Shown here in pieces: positions 54,316 through 61,859 of a DNA stretch of 64,000 nt. How positions within the stretch are numbered: position 1 is the stretch's first letter; each line of letters begins with the position of its first letter. Made by a program: the position numbers and the translations under genes. Origin of the DNA: Euryarchaeota archaeon UBA558 (GTDB lineage Archaea; Thermoplasmatota; Poseidoniia; Poseidoniales; Thalassarchaeaceae); assembly GCA_002507175.1 (NCBI GenBank), contig DAZE01000020.1:1-64000 (forward strand), given 5' to 3'. Below the pieces are notes generated by a model, which saw only the letters and a program-made list of their open reading frames with translations, had not been told where the DNA came from and ran no database searches.

Positions 54316-57300
54316 TGGACTTGGTAATCTGGTCGGCATTTTCGACCACCACAAATCCGTATTGTTCCTCGAGCGACCTTCTTATCATACGAAAATCTGA
54401 ATCTCTCGTGGCCACCAATACAGAACCGACGTCCCGGAGCTTCGGCGATATGCTGCTCGAATAAGAAGCCAAACTAGCTGCATCGATGATTATCTGTCGA
54501 TCCCCCTCCTCGGGGTAGATCGCCTTACCATTAATCACGGATCTTGATGGCTCGTCATCTCTTCTTTGCCGCTTGCTTTCATCTATTTTCGCAAAGATGT
54601 TTGAGTGGCTTTCGAGGAAGTTGCTAAGACTACTAATGATCGAATTGTCCTGCTCGAATGCAAGATTGACCCCACTGAATACCTCAATGACATAATTTCG
54701 AATTTCCTCTATCCCTGCATTTTCTATAGATGACCATAAGCCTTGGTCTTGGTATTCGCCGTGAAAAAGCCTCTTTGAGGTAGAGACGTCGCGTGTTCTA
54801 TTGGAAAACTCCTTCATAACTGATTCTGGTAAGTAGGTTTTGATCGACCCTGCGTCTTTCTGTCTTCTCAATGCCCATTGAAACGCTCTTTCCAGGGACC
54901 AATCCAGATTACCCAAACCATAAGGTGAACCCCGCTTGATCAATTCGTCTTTGAATGCGTCAATTAGCAAGTTGGTGTCTACAATGACAAGCGGTTTCAA
55001 ACTTGTTATGTTGAAGGTTCTTCGGTCCTTGATAGGTATGGAAGACTCCAATGTGGTGAACATAGACCTTTGAGATCGCCGAAGTCTTCTGACTCCCTCC
55101 TCATCGAAACCCCCGTGATTAATTGCAGATTGGAACATTCTCAATCCAGAAAGTGGCTTTCTCTCAGCCTGTTCTTGTGCAATTAAGGATATTTCAAGCA
55201 CGTCCCTCCCCTTCTGCAATTCCTCTTTTAGTCGCCTCTCAAGTCTATCTTCATTCCTGCGCCCTGGCCTATCAAGCCTCTTTAATGCCGCCTTTACCCG
55301 GCCTTCGAAAGGATCACTCGGAAGTCCTAACTCATCTGGATAAGTCCTCAATCCGTTAATTTCCTGGGTCTTTTCTTCTTGATCCATATCCGAAGCATAT
55401 CCCAACACTAGATTGGTCGCAACGTCGCTTCTGCCCTTGTCGTATTCACTACAAACTCTGAGAAATAATTGAAACCTTCGGGTTATCGCAGCCATCAATT
55501 CGGCATTTCGATCAATTAGGTCAACAGCCTGTTTCCATGCTTTGGCGTGTGCGAAGTGAATCAGTGCCATCCGCCGAAGTTGTGTAGTTCTCTCAAACCT
55601 TTGAGGCTCCAATCGCCTCGCAGCCTCTAGGAAACATCTTCCTGCATTCAGATGGTCTCCTTTACCGATCGAGATAGCGGCTCTCACTATCTGTGAACCA
55701 GATGAATCGGGAGCATGTTCTCGATACCATTCTTCCATTACGGGGAGGGCTATATGGTATTCTTCTATCATTTCAGAGATTGATATCACCAATTGTATGG
55801 ATAACCGTCCTTCATTGACAATCGAAACGAGAGTATCGGTCGCGGACCTCTTTTTGTCTTCGTCTTGCATTTGTAATTCAATTCTCGCTCTGTTCAGCCG
55901 TAGCAAGGTGATCAAGGAATCAAAAAGGGAAGACTCAATGTCACCTAGGCTTGAATTATCGGCAGCGGTAATCAATTGCTCTATGCTATTTTCCCTCACT
56001 ATGCCCGTTCCGTCCTCCAATAGGGCCCTTCTAGTTTGATTCAAGGCCTTGATTCCAGTCGTGCCAAGCCTATCATGAAGGGCATTGAGGTCATGGGAGA
56101 ATCCGTTTATTACAGCTAGCAATGCCACAGAAACCTCGGAAAGACAAGGATCCTCAATCCTTTCTAAGGCCTCTATCGATTTCTTTCTGAGGTCGACCAT
56201 CCTGTCCATTTTGTTGATCCCGATTCTTGCCGACAAAAGGTGCCATACGAGCAACCCCCGCATTGGGTTTCTAACAACCGCTTCTCCGACAAGAATTTCG
56301 GATAGCAGCTTTATTTCATTTCCTTCGGTTGCTATGTCGGACAAGACTTCCAAATGGCCTGCTTTCAGACCTCTGGCAATGACCTCTTTAGCCACTATAG
56401 TCCTGATTTTTACCGATTTTGAACCATCATATAGTATCTCGATCAACCCTGATGAGTCTATTTTTTTTGCACTTTCGGAAGCCATTTCCATCAAATCCTT
56501 ATCATTCCCAGAAAATCTTCCCACTGCAATTAGCACGTCGATCGGCCACATTGGACGGCCAAGAATGACTTCTCGAGCCCCATCAAGTCGATTTCCGTCA
56601 ATCAGTTTCGATGCAATCATGAAACTCAACTTAGCCGGCCAAGCCGAACCGTGACTGTCCAACAAGTCCCCACCTCCCGTAAGTGCATCTAGGTCTAGAT
56701 CTAAATCTGGGAGACTCACGGCCCGCCAGGCCTCAATTATCACAGCGTAGGATAGCCTACTCTCAGGCTCTTTTTTGATCCACGAGGCCACGTCTTCTTC
56801 ACTTTTGGAATGTCGGAACGAGTTTAGAGTCAGATACAGTGTTGCTATCTTCTTGAGATCCGGGTCGCTAGAAGCAGTTCTGAATAACGCTTCGGCGTCC
56901 TCGCCAATCGATGCCATCATTATGCCGACAAAGAGGGATCCTACACCCGTATCCGTACCAAAATCTCCAATTTGCTTCTTGACCCTGCGCGAGTCCACTT
57001 TCGTTGAATACTCACGCCTCAACATGAGAAGTGATTTTCTCTGTTTCTGGGATAGCTTCATTGGAGGATCGATTGATAGCCAATCATGCAATGCGGAATG
57101 GTCGATTGGATCAAAATTGGCCTTTTCCAACCATGTTTCGATATTCGACTCCGCATTTGAGACTTCCAGTACCGGGAACCTACTCAATTCAGCGAAGATC
57201 GGAGCCTCTCTGGCCAACCTCTCCCAAGCTGGATGAACACCCTCATCGCACCTCTTTCTGACATCAGAGGCGTCTCTTGTGTCTTTCATTACATCGGATT

Positions 57301-57610
57301 GTAATAATATGTATCTGCAGAGACGAAAAGCAGGGTTGTCTTCTTCCTCGTCTCCAATAATCGCTTCCCTTGGATCTGAGGTCGATCGGCGAACCCTTCT
57401 GCCGGCACGTCGAGAGGATTTCTTGGATTCAGATCCATTATCGTCTTGACGCTCAGGACTGGTTTTCGCCGCAGCGATCCTCACTAGAGCCCTCCACGAT
57501 TTCGGCAACTCCTCATATCCAACCGTACGAGAAACCTTCCTCAATCGCGCTCTCTCATCATCACCTGCAGAGGACAGTGCCTCCAGGCATTCAAGGAGTT
57601 GAGATTCCAT
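54302..57610 (-). CDS. Giant helical-repeat protein with C-terminal PIN nuclease domain
   Basis: 1102 residues. The first 850 are helical, with an early disordered basic stretch ('SKKSSRRAGRRVRRSTSDP') and TPR/HEAT-like helix pairs ('AALKRLDRPGRRNEDRLERR', 'IVRAAISIGKGDHLNAGRCF'). The C-terminal 230 residues form a PIN domain: 'KPLVIVDTNLLIDAFKDELI' (Asp near 878), Glu in 'SVMKEFSNRTRD', Asp in 'RQIIIDAASLASY', and the last acid in 'VLVATRDSDFRMIRRSLEEQ'. All four metal-binding acids seem present, so RNase activity is expected. PIN toxins are about 130 residues with an adjacent antitoxin; this is neither. Its role is probably RNA or ribosome quality control, but unproved. Confidence 0.75.
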   Translation of the reverse strand: MESQLLECLEALSSAGDDERARLRKVSRTVGYEELPKSWRALVRIAAAKTSPERQDDNGSESKKSSRRAGRRVRRSTSDPREAIIGDEEEDNPAFRLCRYILLQSDVMKDTRDASDVRKRCDEGVHPAWERLAREAPIFAELSRFPVLEVSNAESNIETWLEKANFDPIDHSALHDWLSIDPPMKLSQKQRKSLLMLRREYSTKVDSRRVKKQIGDFGTDTGVGSLFVGIMMASIGEDAEALFRTASSDPDLKKIATLYLTLNSFRHSKSEEDVASWIKKEPESRLSYAVIIEAWRAVSLPDLDLDLDALTGGGDLLDSHGSAWPAKLSFMIASKLIDGNRLDGAREVILGRPMWPIDVLIAVGRFSGNDKDLMEMASESAKKIDSSGLIEILYDGSKSVKIRTIVAKEVIARGLKAGHLEVLSDIATEGNEIKLLSEILVGEAVVRNPMRGLLVWHLLSARIGINKMDRMVDLRKKSIEALERIEDPCLSEVSVALLAVINGFSHDLNALHDRLGTTGIKALNQTRRALLEDGTGIVRENSIEQLITAADNSSLGDIESSLFDSLITLLRLNRARIELQMQDEDKKRSATDTLVSIVNEGRLSIQLVISISEMIEEYHIALPVMEEWYREHAPDSSGSQIVRAAISIGKGDHLNAGRCFLEAARRLEPQRFERTTQLRRMALIHFAHAKAWKQAVDLIDRNAELMAAITRRFQLFLRVCSEYDKGRSDVATNLVLGYASDMDQEEKTQEINGLRTYPDELGLPSDPFEGRVKAALKRLDRPGRRNEDRLERRLKEELQKGRDVLEISLIAQEQAERKPLSGLRMFQSAINHGGFDEEGVRRLRRSQRSMFTTLESSIPIKDRRTFNITSLKPLVIVDTNLLIDAFKDELIKRGSPYGLGNLDWSLERAFQWALRRQKDAGSIKTYLPESVMKEFSNRTRDVSTSKRLFHGEYQDQGLWSSIENAGIEEIRNYVIEVFSGVNLAFEQDNSIISSLSNFLESHSNIFAKIDESKRQRRDDEPSRSVINGKAIYPEEGDRQIIIDAASLASYSSSISPKLRDVGSVLVATRDSDFRMIRRSLEEQYGFVVVENADQITKSINRS

Positions 57611-57647
57611 GTTGTGATGCTCCGCAAACTTGCTCCGGAGATGAGGC

Positions 57648-58649
57648 CTACATCAACACATCGTCGTCATCGACAATCCTGGCATTCCACATCTTGAGCC
57701 ATTCGCTAATGTTTTGCTCGATGTCATGTTGTTCAATTCGCCTCTCAACCGGCAGACCGTTTTCTAGGGGCTTAATTCTACAGCCACAGGCATCTCGATG
57801 TCCACCCCCATCTACATCAAATCTTGTGGCCAATTTCGTGAGGTCGAATAGGCCACCATTCTTATGAAGAAACGAGTTTGTGTAAAATGAGGCCGAGACG
57901 GGATAATCCAGACCGTTGTCGAAGGAACCATCTAATGAGCCATGTATGATCATGCATGCATCACAATCATCACCAGCAAACGCAGTGATTGCGTAGCCGT
58001 TTGATCTCATTCCAAGGTCATTCATCTTCACTATTGCCATTCGGTCGATGATCTCAACTCTACCCTCTATCTCCCTCGCGAGGATCTCATTTTCTGTTTT
58101 CCTTGTGGATATCGCATCTGAAACAAGCACATCGCTAACGATGTCAACAATACTGTATCCCTCAGTAAAAAGCTCCAGGACTCTCAAGGCCACACCCTCT
58201 GAGACACCCAAACAACGGCCTATCCAAACCATCGGTTCATCAGACAGATATTCGTTTCTTGTGATATCACCGCTGTCCAGTTTATCCGTCCAATACAATG
58301 CGCTTTCTAGATCACTCAGATCTATTCTATCTTTGAATAAATTAGCCGCAACCCTTGCCGCAGATGGTGAGGACCCCCAGATTCTATTAGCAGGCCATTC
58401 ATTTTCCGAAGGCTTATTCGATAGGTGATGATCAATTGAAAGCCCACAACTTGGGTGATAAGGAAGATCACAAATAGCAGTTGATGAGTCTATCCAATAG
58501 TCGAGCATTCCGTCTTTTAGTGCACCGGGATGTCCAAACTTAACCTTTGCATCTGGAAATGCCCTTAGGAGGATCGCTCCGCACAAAACTCCGTCGAGAT
58601 CACCATCTGTGAGGATTTTCTCCACCTTGAGTTCTGATAACCAGCTCAT
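57648..58649 (-). CDS. DHH-family phosphoesterase
   Basis: 333 residues. The DHH domain shows 'ILTDGDLDGVLCGAILLRAF' (metal-binding Asp residues) and 'CGLSIDHHLSNKPSENEWP' (the DHH motif). The C-terminal substrate domain DHHA1 ends with 'RFDVDGGGHRDACGCRI', the GGGH..A.G signature. Members include RecJ-like nucleases, NrnA nanoRNases and cyclic-dinucleotide phosphodiesterases. This one lacks the long RecJ insertions, so a small-RNA or nucleotide phosphodiesterase is likely. It is 38 bases upstream of the PIN gene in the same direction, so the two may be co-transcribed and act together on RNA. GGAG precedes ATG 58649. Confidence 0.87.
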   Translation of the reverse strand: MSWLSELKVEKILTDGDLDGVLCGAILLRAFPDAKVKFGHPGALKDGMLDYWIDSSTAICDLPYHPSCGLSIDHHLSNKPSENEWPANRIWGSSPSAARVAANLFKDRIDLSDLESALYWTDKLDSGDITRNEYLSDEPMVWIGRCLGVSEGVALRVLELFTEGYSIVDIVSDVLVSDAISTRKTENEILAREIEGRVEIIDRMAIVKMNDLGMRSNGYAITAFAGDDCDACMIIHGSLDGSFDNGLDYPVSASFYTNSFLHKNGGLFDLTKLATRFDVDGGGHRDACGCRIKPLENGLPVERRIEQHDIEQNISEWLKMWNARIVDDDDVLM

Positions 58650-58696
58650 GCACTCCGGGCCTCACCATAGGATGTATTGGTTCCGCTTCCGAAGAG

Positions 58697-58704
58697 TTTT
58701 ATCC
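58697..58704 (+). promoter_or_regulatory. Putative TATA box of the Nudix gene
   Basis: TTTTATCC centred about 27 bases before ATG 58727, so the transcript would begin at or next to the start codon (leaderless). No ribosome binding site is present. Confidence 0.5.
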
Positions 58705-58726
58705 TTGAAGAATCATCGGATAAAAC

Positions 58727-59134
58727 ATGGAAACCTCATGCGGTTTTGTTTTACTGAATCACAGCAGCATACTTCTGTTGCAATACCCCCAAGGGCACTG
58801 GAGCTTTCCCAAGGGGCACGTCGAAGATGGAGAGGACCACCACACAACTGCTAGAAGGGAGTTGCTAGAAGAGACAGGAATCAGTGAACTGACCATAGTC
58901 CCTGGATGGACTAGGCGAACCGAATACACCTATTCCCGCCGTGGCTCACCCATGAAGAAGCAAGTGTTCTGGTATCTTGCAACAACTGAAGAGTTCATGG
59001 TCAAGTTGTCACATGAGCACACAAACTTCCTCTGGCTGGATCTAAACAGGGCAAAGGAACAGCTCACATTCGATCAAGAGAAGGTCATATTGAGTGAAGC
59101 AGGCCAATTTGTCGCTGAGATTGGTTTGATGTGA
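58727..59134 (+). CDS. Nudix hydrolase
   Basis: 135 residues. The Nudix box is complete: 'GHVEDGEDHHTTARRELLEE' followed by TGI, including R-E-L-x-E-E. 'CGFVLLNHSSILLLQYPQGH' followed by WSFPKG is typical of the Ap4A/MutT-like branch (WSFPKGH), as is 'FWYLATTEEF'. It probably cleaves dinucleoside tetraphosphates or damaged nucleotides. It is divergent from the DHH gene and convergent with the adenosyltransferase gene, with two bases between ends. Confidence 0.9.
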   Translation: METSCGFVLLNHSSILLLQYPQGHWSFPKGHVEDGEDHHTTARRELLEETGISELTIVPGWTRRTEYTYSRRGSPMKKQVFWYLATTEEFMVKLSHEHTNFLWLDLNRAKEQLTFDQEKVILSEAGQFVAEIGLM

Positions 59135-59136
59135 GC

Positions 59137-59769
59137 TCAAGCATTCCGCTTTCCAAGAGGAACCCAGAGCGTTTCATCTTCTCCTTGTTTCAGTGTGAAC
59201 CACCTAGCCAAAACAAAAAGCCAATCTGAGAGTCTGTTTAGATACATAACCACTGTATCGCGCAGGCCATTGGGATCCTCTTGGATTATGGAACAGGCAT
59301 ATCTTTCTGCTCTTCTTACGATAGTACGTGAAAGGTGACATGCGGATACAACAGCAGTTCCTGTGGGAAGTATGAAGCTCTCGAGAGGCTCCAGTTCAAC
59401 AAGCATTTCGTCCATTTCCCGCAAGAGCAATTCACAGGCCTCGTCAGTCAACAAAGCCATGGCCTTTGGAAGCGAATCTGGTGGGCATGAGCATTCGCCC
59501 CCTAGGTCGAAGAGCTCTTGTTGCACCCTTCCCAGCATAGCCTCACCACGATCTCTGGATGTCAGGAATGTGGTGAGTGGGCCCCCATCTGGAGCCTCAG
59601 TTGGCGCCCTCATTAATTCACTTCGAATCATCCCAATGAATGAGTTTGCCTCATCGATAGTTCCGTACAATTCAACCCTTGGATTTGATTTGGATACTCG
59701 AGAACCATCAAGAAGATGTGTCTCTCCACCATCTCCTCCGCCCGTATGCACTCTGTTAATTCTGACCAT
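59137..59769 (-). CDS. Cob(I)alamin adenosyltransferase (PduO type)
   Basis: 210 residues. Transfers adenosyl from ATP to cob(I)alamin to make coenzyme B12. 'HTGGGDGGETHLLDGSRVSK' is the ATP-binding N-terminus (usual TGxGDxGxTxL, here with one extra G). 'VELYGTIDEANSFIGMIRSE', 'FILPTGTAVVSACHLSRTIV' followed by RRAER, and 'LNRLSDWLFVLARWFTLKQG' (usual N(R)LSDyLFvlaR) are conserved. It supplies the cofactor for NrdJ encoded at 47049. The window contains no corrin-ring synthesis gene, so B12 may be salvaged. Confidence 0.93.
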   Translation of the reverse strand: MVRINRVHTGGGDGGETHLLDGSRVSKSNPRVELYGTIDEANSFIGMIRSELMRAPTEAPDGGPLTTFLTSRDRGEAMLGRVQQELFDLGGECSCPPDSLPKAMALLTDEACELLLREMDEMLVELEPLESFILPTGTAVVSACHLSRTIVRRAERYACSIIQEDPNGLRDTVVMYLNRLSDWLFVLARWFTLKQGEDETLWVPLGKRNA

Positions 59770-59788
59770 GAGTTCTGGGAAATGCTAC

Positions 59789-60517
59789 TCACATATCATC
59801 AGTCGGTTTGGACCATGAGGAATTTTTCAAACTATGAAGAGCATTATCAACAGCCTCGTTCCATGCTGAATCAACAGCACCCCATCCCCCGAGCTCGTTC
59901 AGCTTGTCCTCATTCTGATCCGCGAGATCGGTCCGACCGAGATGTCTGTAGATTTTTGTGATTGCGGCATAACTCATCGCTCCAAGCCAATCTTCCTCTG
60001 CGTCCCAAGAATTTTCAAAGTACGCCAATGCGCCAGAAGGACCCTCTAGAAGCCCCCTTTGGATCTGTCTTAGCCCAGCTTTGGACCACGCTATACCCGG
60101 CACCCCGATTATTAGACCCTTGAAAATGAGATAGATTTCCATTAGAATCAAAACCGAAGCCAGTATAAACGAAGAGAGATGTTCTTGCATACCCCCATTG
60201 TCCCAATAACCTACCATGAGCGAAATACTACCCACAGTCAAAAGGCAGCCGCCAAATGGACCCACAATGAAATCTTTTGAGGTTCTAGACATATCCCATG
60301 ATCCGCGGAGTGTTCCATACGCCCCGAGCACAAGGGCGATTATCGCGGGCACCTCTGGACTTGTATCCCTGGGCCCCTGCTCAGAAATTATCAAGAAGGC
60401 ACCAGAAATCAATACAAAGTAAGAAAACCGTCTGGAAATCTCGGGAAACGGCTGGTAACCGGACAGGTAAAAACAAGCACCTCCCAACGCGATCAAAAAG
60501 GCTATCCATGCGATCAT
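59789..60517 (-). CDS. Multi-pass membrane protein, unknown function
   Basis: 242 residues with about five hydrophobic helices in the first 150 ('MIAWIAFLIALGGACFYLSG', 'YFVLISGAFLIIS', 'VPAIIALVLGAYGTLRG', 'GGCLLTVGSISLMVGYW' and 'SSFILASVLILMEIYLIFKG'). The last 90 residues are soluble and helical ('LGAMSYAAITKIYRHLGRTD') with a TPR-like look. Its ATG overlaps the preceding gene's stop (ATGA), and the adenosyltransferase gene follows 19 bases later. No family recognised. Confidence 0.68.
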   Translation of the reverse strand: MIAWIAFLIALGGACFYLSGYQPFPEISRRFSYFVLISGAFLIISEQGPRDTSPEVPAIIALVLGAYGTLRGSWDMSRTSKDFIVGPFGGCLLTVGSISLMVGYWDNGGMQEHLSSFILASVLILMEIYLIFKGLIIGVPGIAWSKAGLRQIQRGLLEGPSGALAYFENSWDAEEDWLGAMSYAAITKIYRHLGRTDLADQNEDKLNELGGWGAVDSAWNEAVDNALHSLKNSSWSKPTDDM

Positions 60518-60840
60518 ACACTATCCCCTTTCCATCCCGGCATCCAGAAACGATCGTTATCCAGCCATTCTGACCACTCTCTGTCAGTCGCCCTCAACAA
60601 CCTCAGAGCCCGCCTGTCCAGGCCTTGTTTGAGAGCATCATCTACCTCCTCCCTTTTCCATGAATCCTCCCATTCTATCTGGAGCTCCCTCACAAACCGC
60701 TGCCCTTCAGGCCGATTGTCAAAGTGCCGCTCACAGATTTCCCTAAGCTCCTGCAGCCAAACTCTGGTACCAAGCATCTGGGGGTCATTATCCATGTGGC
60801 CAGTTCCCTTTTTGCGAAACAGCCAATCCCAGAACATCAC
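60514..60840 (-). CDS. Small hypothetical protein, aromatic and charged
   Basis: 108 residues, unusually rich in Trp (FWDWLF, VWLQELRE, IEWEDSWKREEV, EWSEWLDNDRFWMPGW) and charged residues; predicted mainly helical, soluble. No motif recognised. It starts at ATG 60840 (a later ATG 60795 is possible) and is coupled by an ATGA overlap to the following membrane protein, so it may be that protein's cytosolic partner. Confidence 0.6.
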   Translation of the reverse strand: MMFWDWLFRKKGTGHMDNDPQMLGTRVWLQELREICERHFDNRPEGQRFVRELQIEWEDSWKREEVDDALKQGLDRRALRLLRATDREWSEWLDNDRFWMPGWKGDSV

Positions 60841-60869
60841 GCCACCGTATCACGCGTCTTGACAAACGG

Positions 60870-60877
60870 CTATAGTC
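60870..60877 (+). promoter_or_regulatory. Putative TATA box of the rlmH gene
   Basis: CTATAGTC, centred about 26 bases before ATG 60899, which predicts a leaderless message like those of the Nudix and rhodopsin genes. Confidence 0.4.
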
Positions 60878-60898
60878 ACTTGTTGAAGTATTTGTGTT

Positions 60899-61333
60899 AT
60901 GGGAAGGGTAGTTGTTCACCTTCACGGACGGGCAAAAGACGCTTCTTTCAGGGCTTCCATATCAGATTATGCGAACAGGCTGTCAACCTCAGGTGTCACA
61001 CTTGTGGAGCACAGGAATCAAACAGAACCAGATGTTTACCTAAGGGAAATAGCTGATAAAAATCCCGACCACAACATCATACTTCTTGAAGAGAATGGCG
61101 AACAATTGGATAGTCTTCAGTACGCTGAGAAGCTCAAGCAGTGGTCATTAGATCGCTGTGATACCCACCTGGTAGTGGGACCACCCGGTGGTTTTGGACC
61201 ATCCAGCAATCCACATACATCGATTTCCCTTGGTATGATTACTTTGCCACATGAGCTTGCAGCGGTGGTACTCTTGGAACAGTTATATCGGGCGTCAACA
61301 ATAAACAAAGGGTTGCCTTATCATCGAAGGTGA
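60899..61333 (+). CDS. rlmH: RlmH-like SPOUT rRNA methyltransferase
   Basis: 144 residues of the SPOUT family. RlmH methylates N3 of pseudouridine 1915 in helix 69 of 23S rRNA in bacteria. 'NIILLEENGEQLDSLQYAEK', 'LVVGPPGGFGPS' (the SAM-binding knot loop, usual IGGA.G), 'ISLGMITLPHELAAVVLLEQ' and the ending 'LYRASTINKGLPYHRR' follow the bacterial protein closely. The C-terminal 'YH.' is intact. The knot loop differs somewhat, so the exact target could differ. RlmH is mainly bacterial, so this is likely another horizontal gain. Confidence 0.88.
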   Translation: MGRVVVHLHGRAKDASFRASISDYANRLSTSGVTLVEHRNQTEPDVYLREIADKNPDHNIILLEENGEQLDSLQYAEKLKQWSLDRCDTHLVVGPPGGFGPSSNPHTSISLGMITLPHELAAVVLLEQLYRASTINKGLPYHRR

Positions 61334-61345
61334 CTACGTATCGGA

Positions 61346-61723
61346 TCATAGGTTCCCTTCATCTTCGCTGACGCTGGCTATCTCGTTGTTTTCATTCACG
61401 ATGACGATCTTGGGTTTATGCTCATGGACAGAATCGACATCCACGTGCAGAAAAGAAAGAATGATTACCAGATCACCTGGTTTCACAAGGTGTGCAGCGG
61501 CCCCGTTTATGCATATCTCCCGAGATCCCCGGGGCGCCTTGATCGCGTAAGTCTCGAGCCTTTCCCCATTAGTCACATCCAATATCGCGACTTTTTCCCA
61601 TTCGATGATGTCAGCGGCCTCCATCAGGTCTACGTCTATCGATACGGAACCAACATAATTCAAATCAGCTTGGGTCACTGTTGCTCGATGAATTTTGCCG
61701 TTCAGTAGCACTTTCGACGCCAT
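61346..61723 (-). CDS. panD: Aspartate 1-decarboxylase, pyruvoyl type
   Basis: 125 residues. Makes beta-alanine for coenzyme A. The self-cleavage site is visible: 'ADLNYVGSVSID' with Gly25-Ser26, the Ser becoming the pyruvoyl group. 'VLLNGKIHRATVTQADL' before it and 'YAIKAPRGSREICINGAAAH' after it, including the N-G-A-A-A pocket, match bacterial PanD. A strong AGGAGG stands seven bases before ATG 61723. Most archaea make beta-alanine with a PLP-type decarboxylase (MfnA-like), so this bacterial form suggests transfer. Confidence 0.93.
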   Translation of the reverse strand: MASKVLLNGKIHRATVTQADLNYVGSVSIDVDLMEAADIIEWEKVAILDVTNGERLETYAIKAPRGSREICINGAAAHLVKPGDLVIILSFLHVDVDSVHEHKPKIVIVNENNEIASVSEDEGNL

Positions 61724-61730
61724 AAGATAC

Positions 61731-61738
61731 TACCTCCT
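61731..61738 (-). promoter_or_regulatory. Ribosome binding site of panD
   Basis: AGGAGGTA on the minus strand, seven bases before ATG 61723. It is a near-perfect anti-16S match, in contrast to the leaderless genes nearby. Confidence 0.65.
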
Positions 61739-61859
61739 GAAACTATTCAATCCAAGTGGGCCAGATTTGATACTCCGACTCCCTCCATGATACCCACATG
61801 CAGCCTTTCCGGGTGCGATTCAAATATGTGTCTGAGGTAAGGGGCAACCCGGTGTGGGT

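Noticed and set aside
54302..57610. PIN toxin of a VapBC toxin-antitoxin pair
   Set aside because: The PIN domain is the C-terminus of a 1102-residue protein and no small antitoxin-like gene is adjacent.
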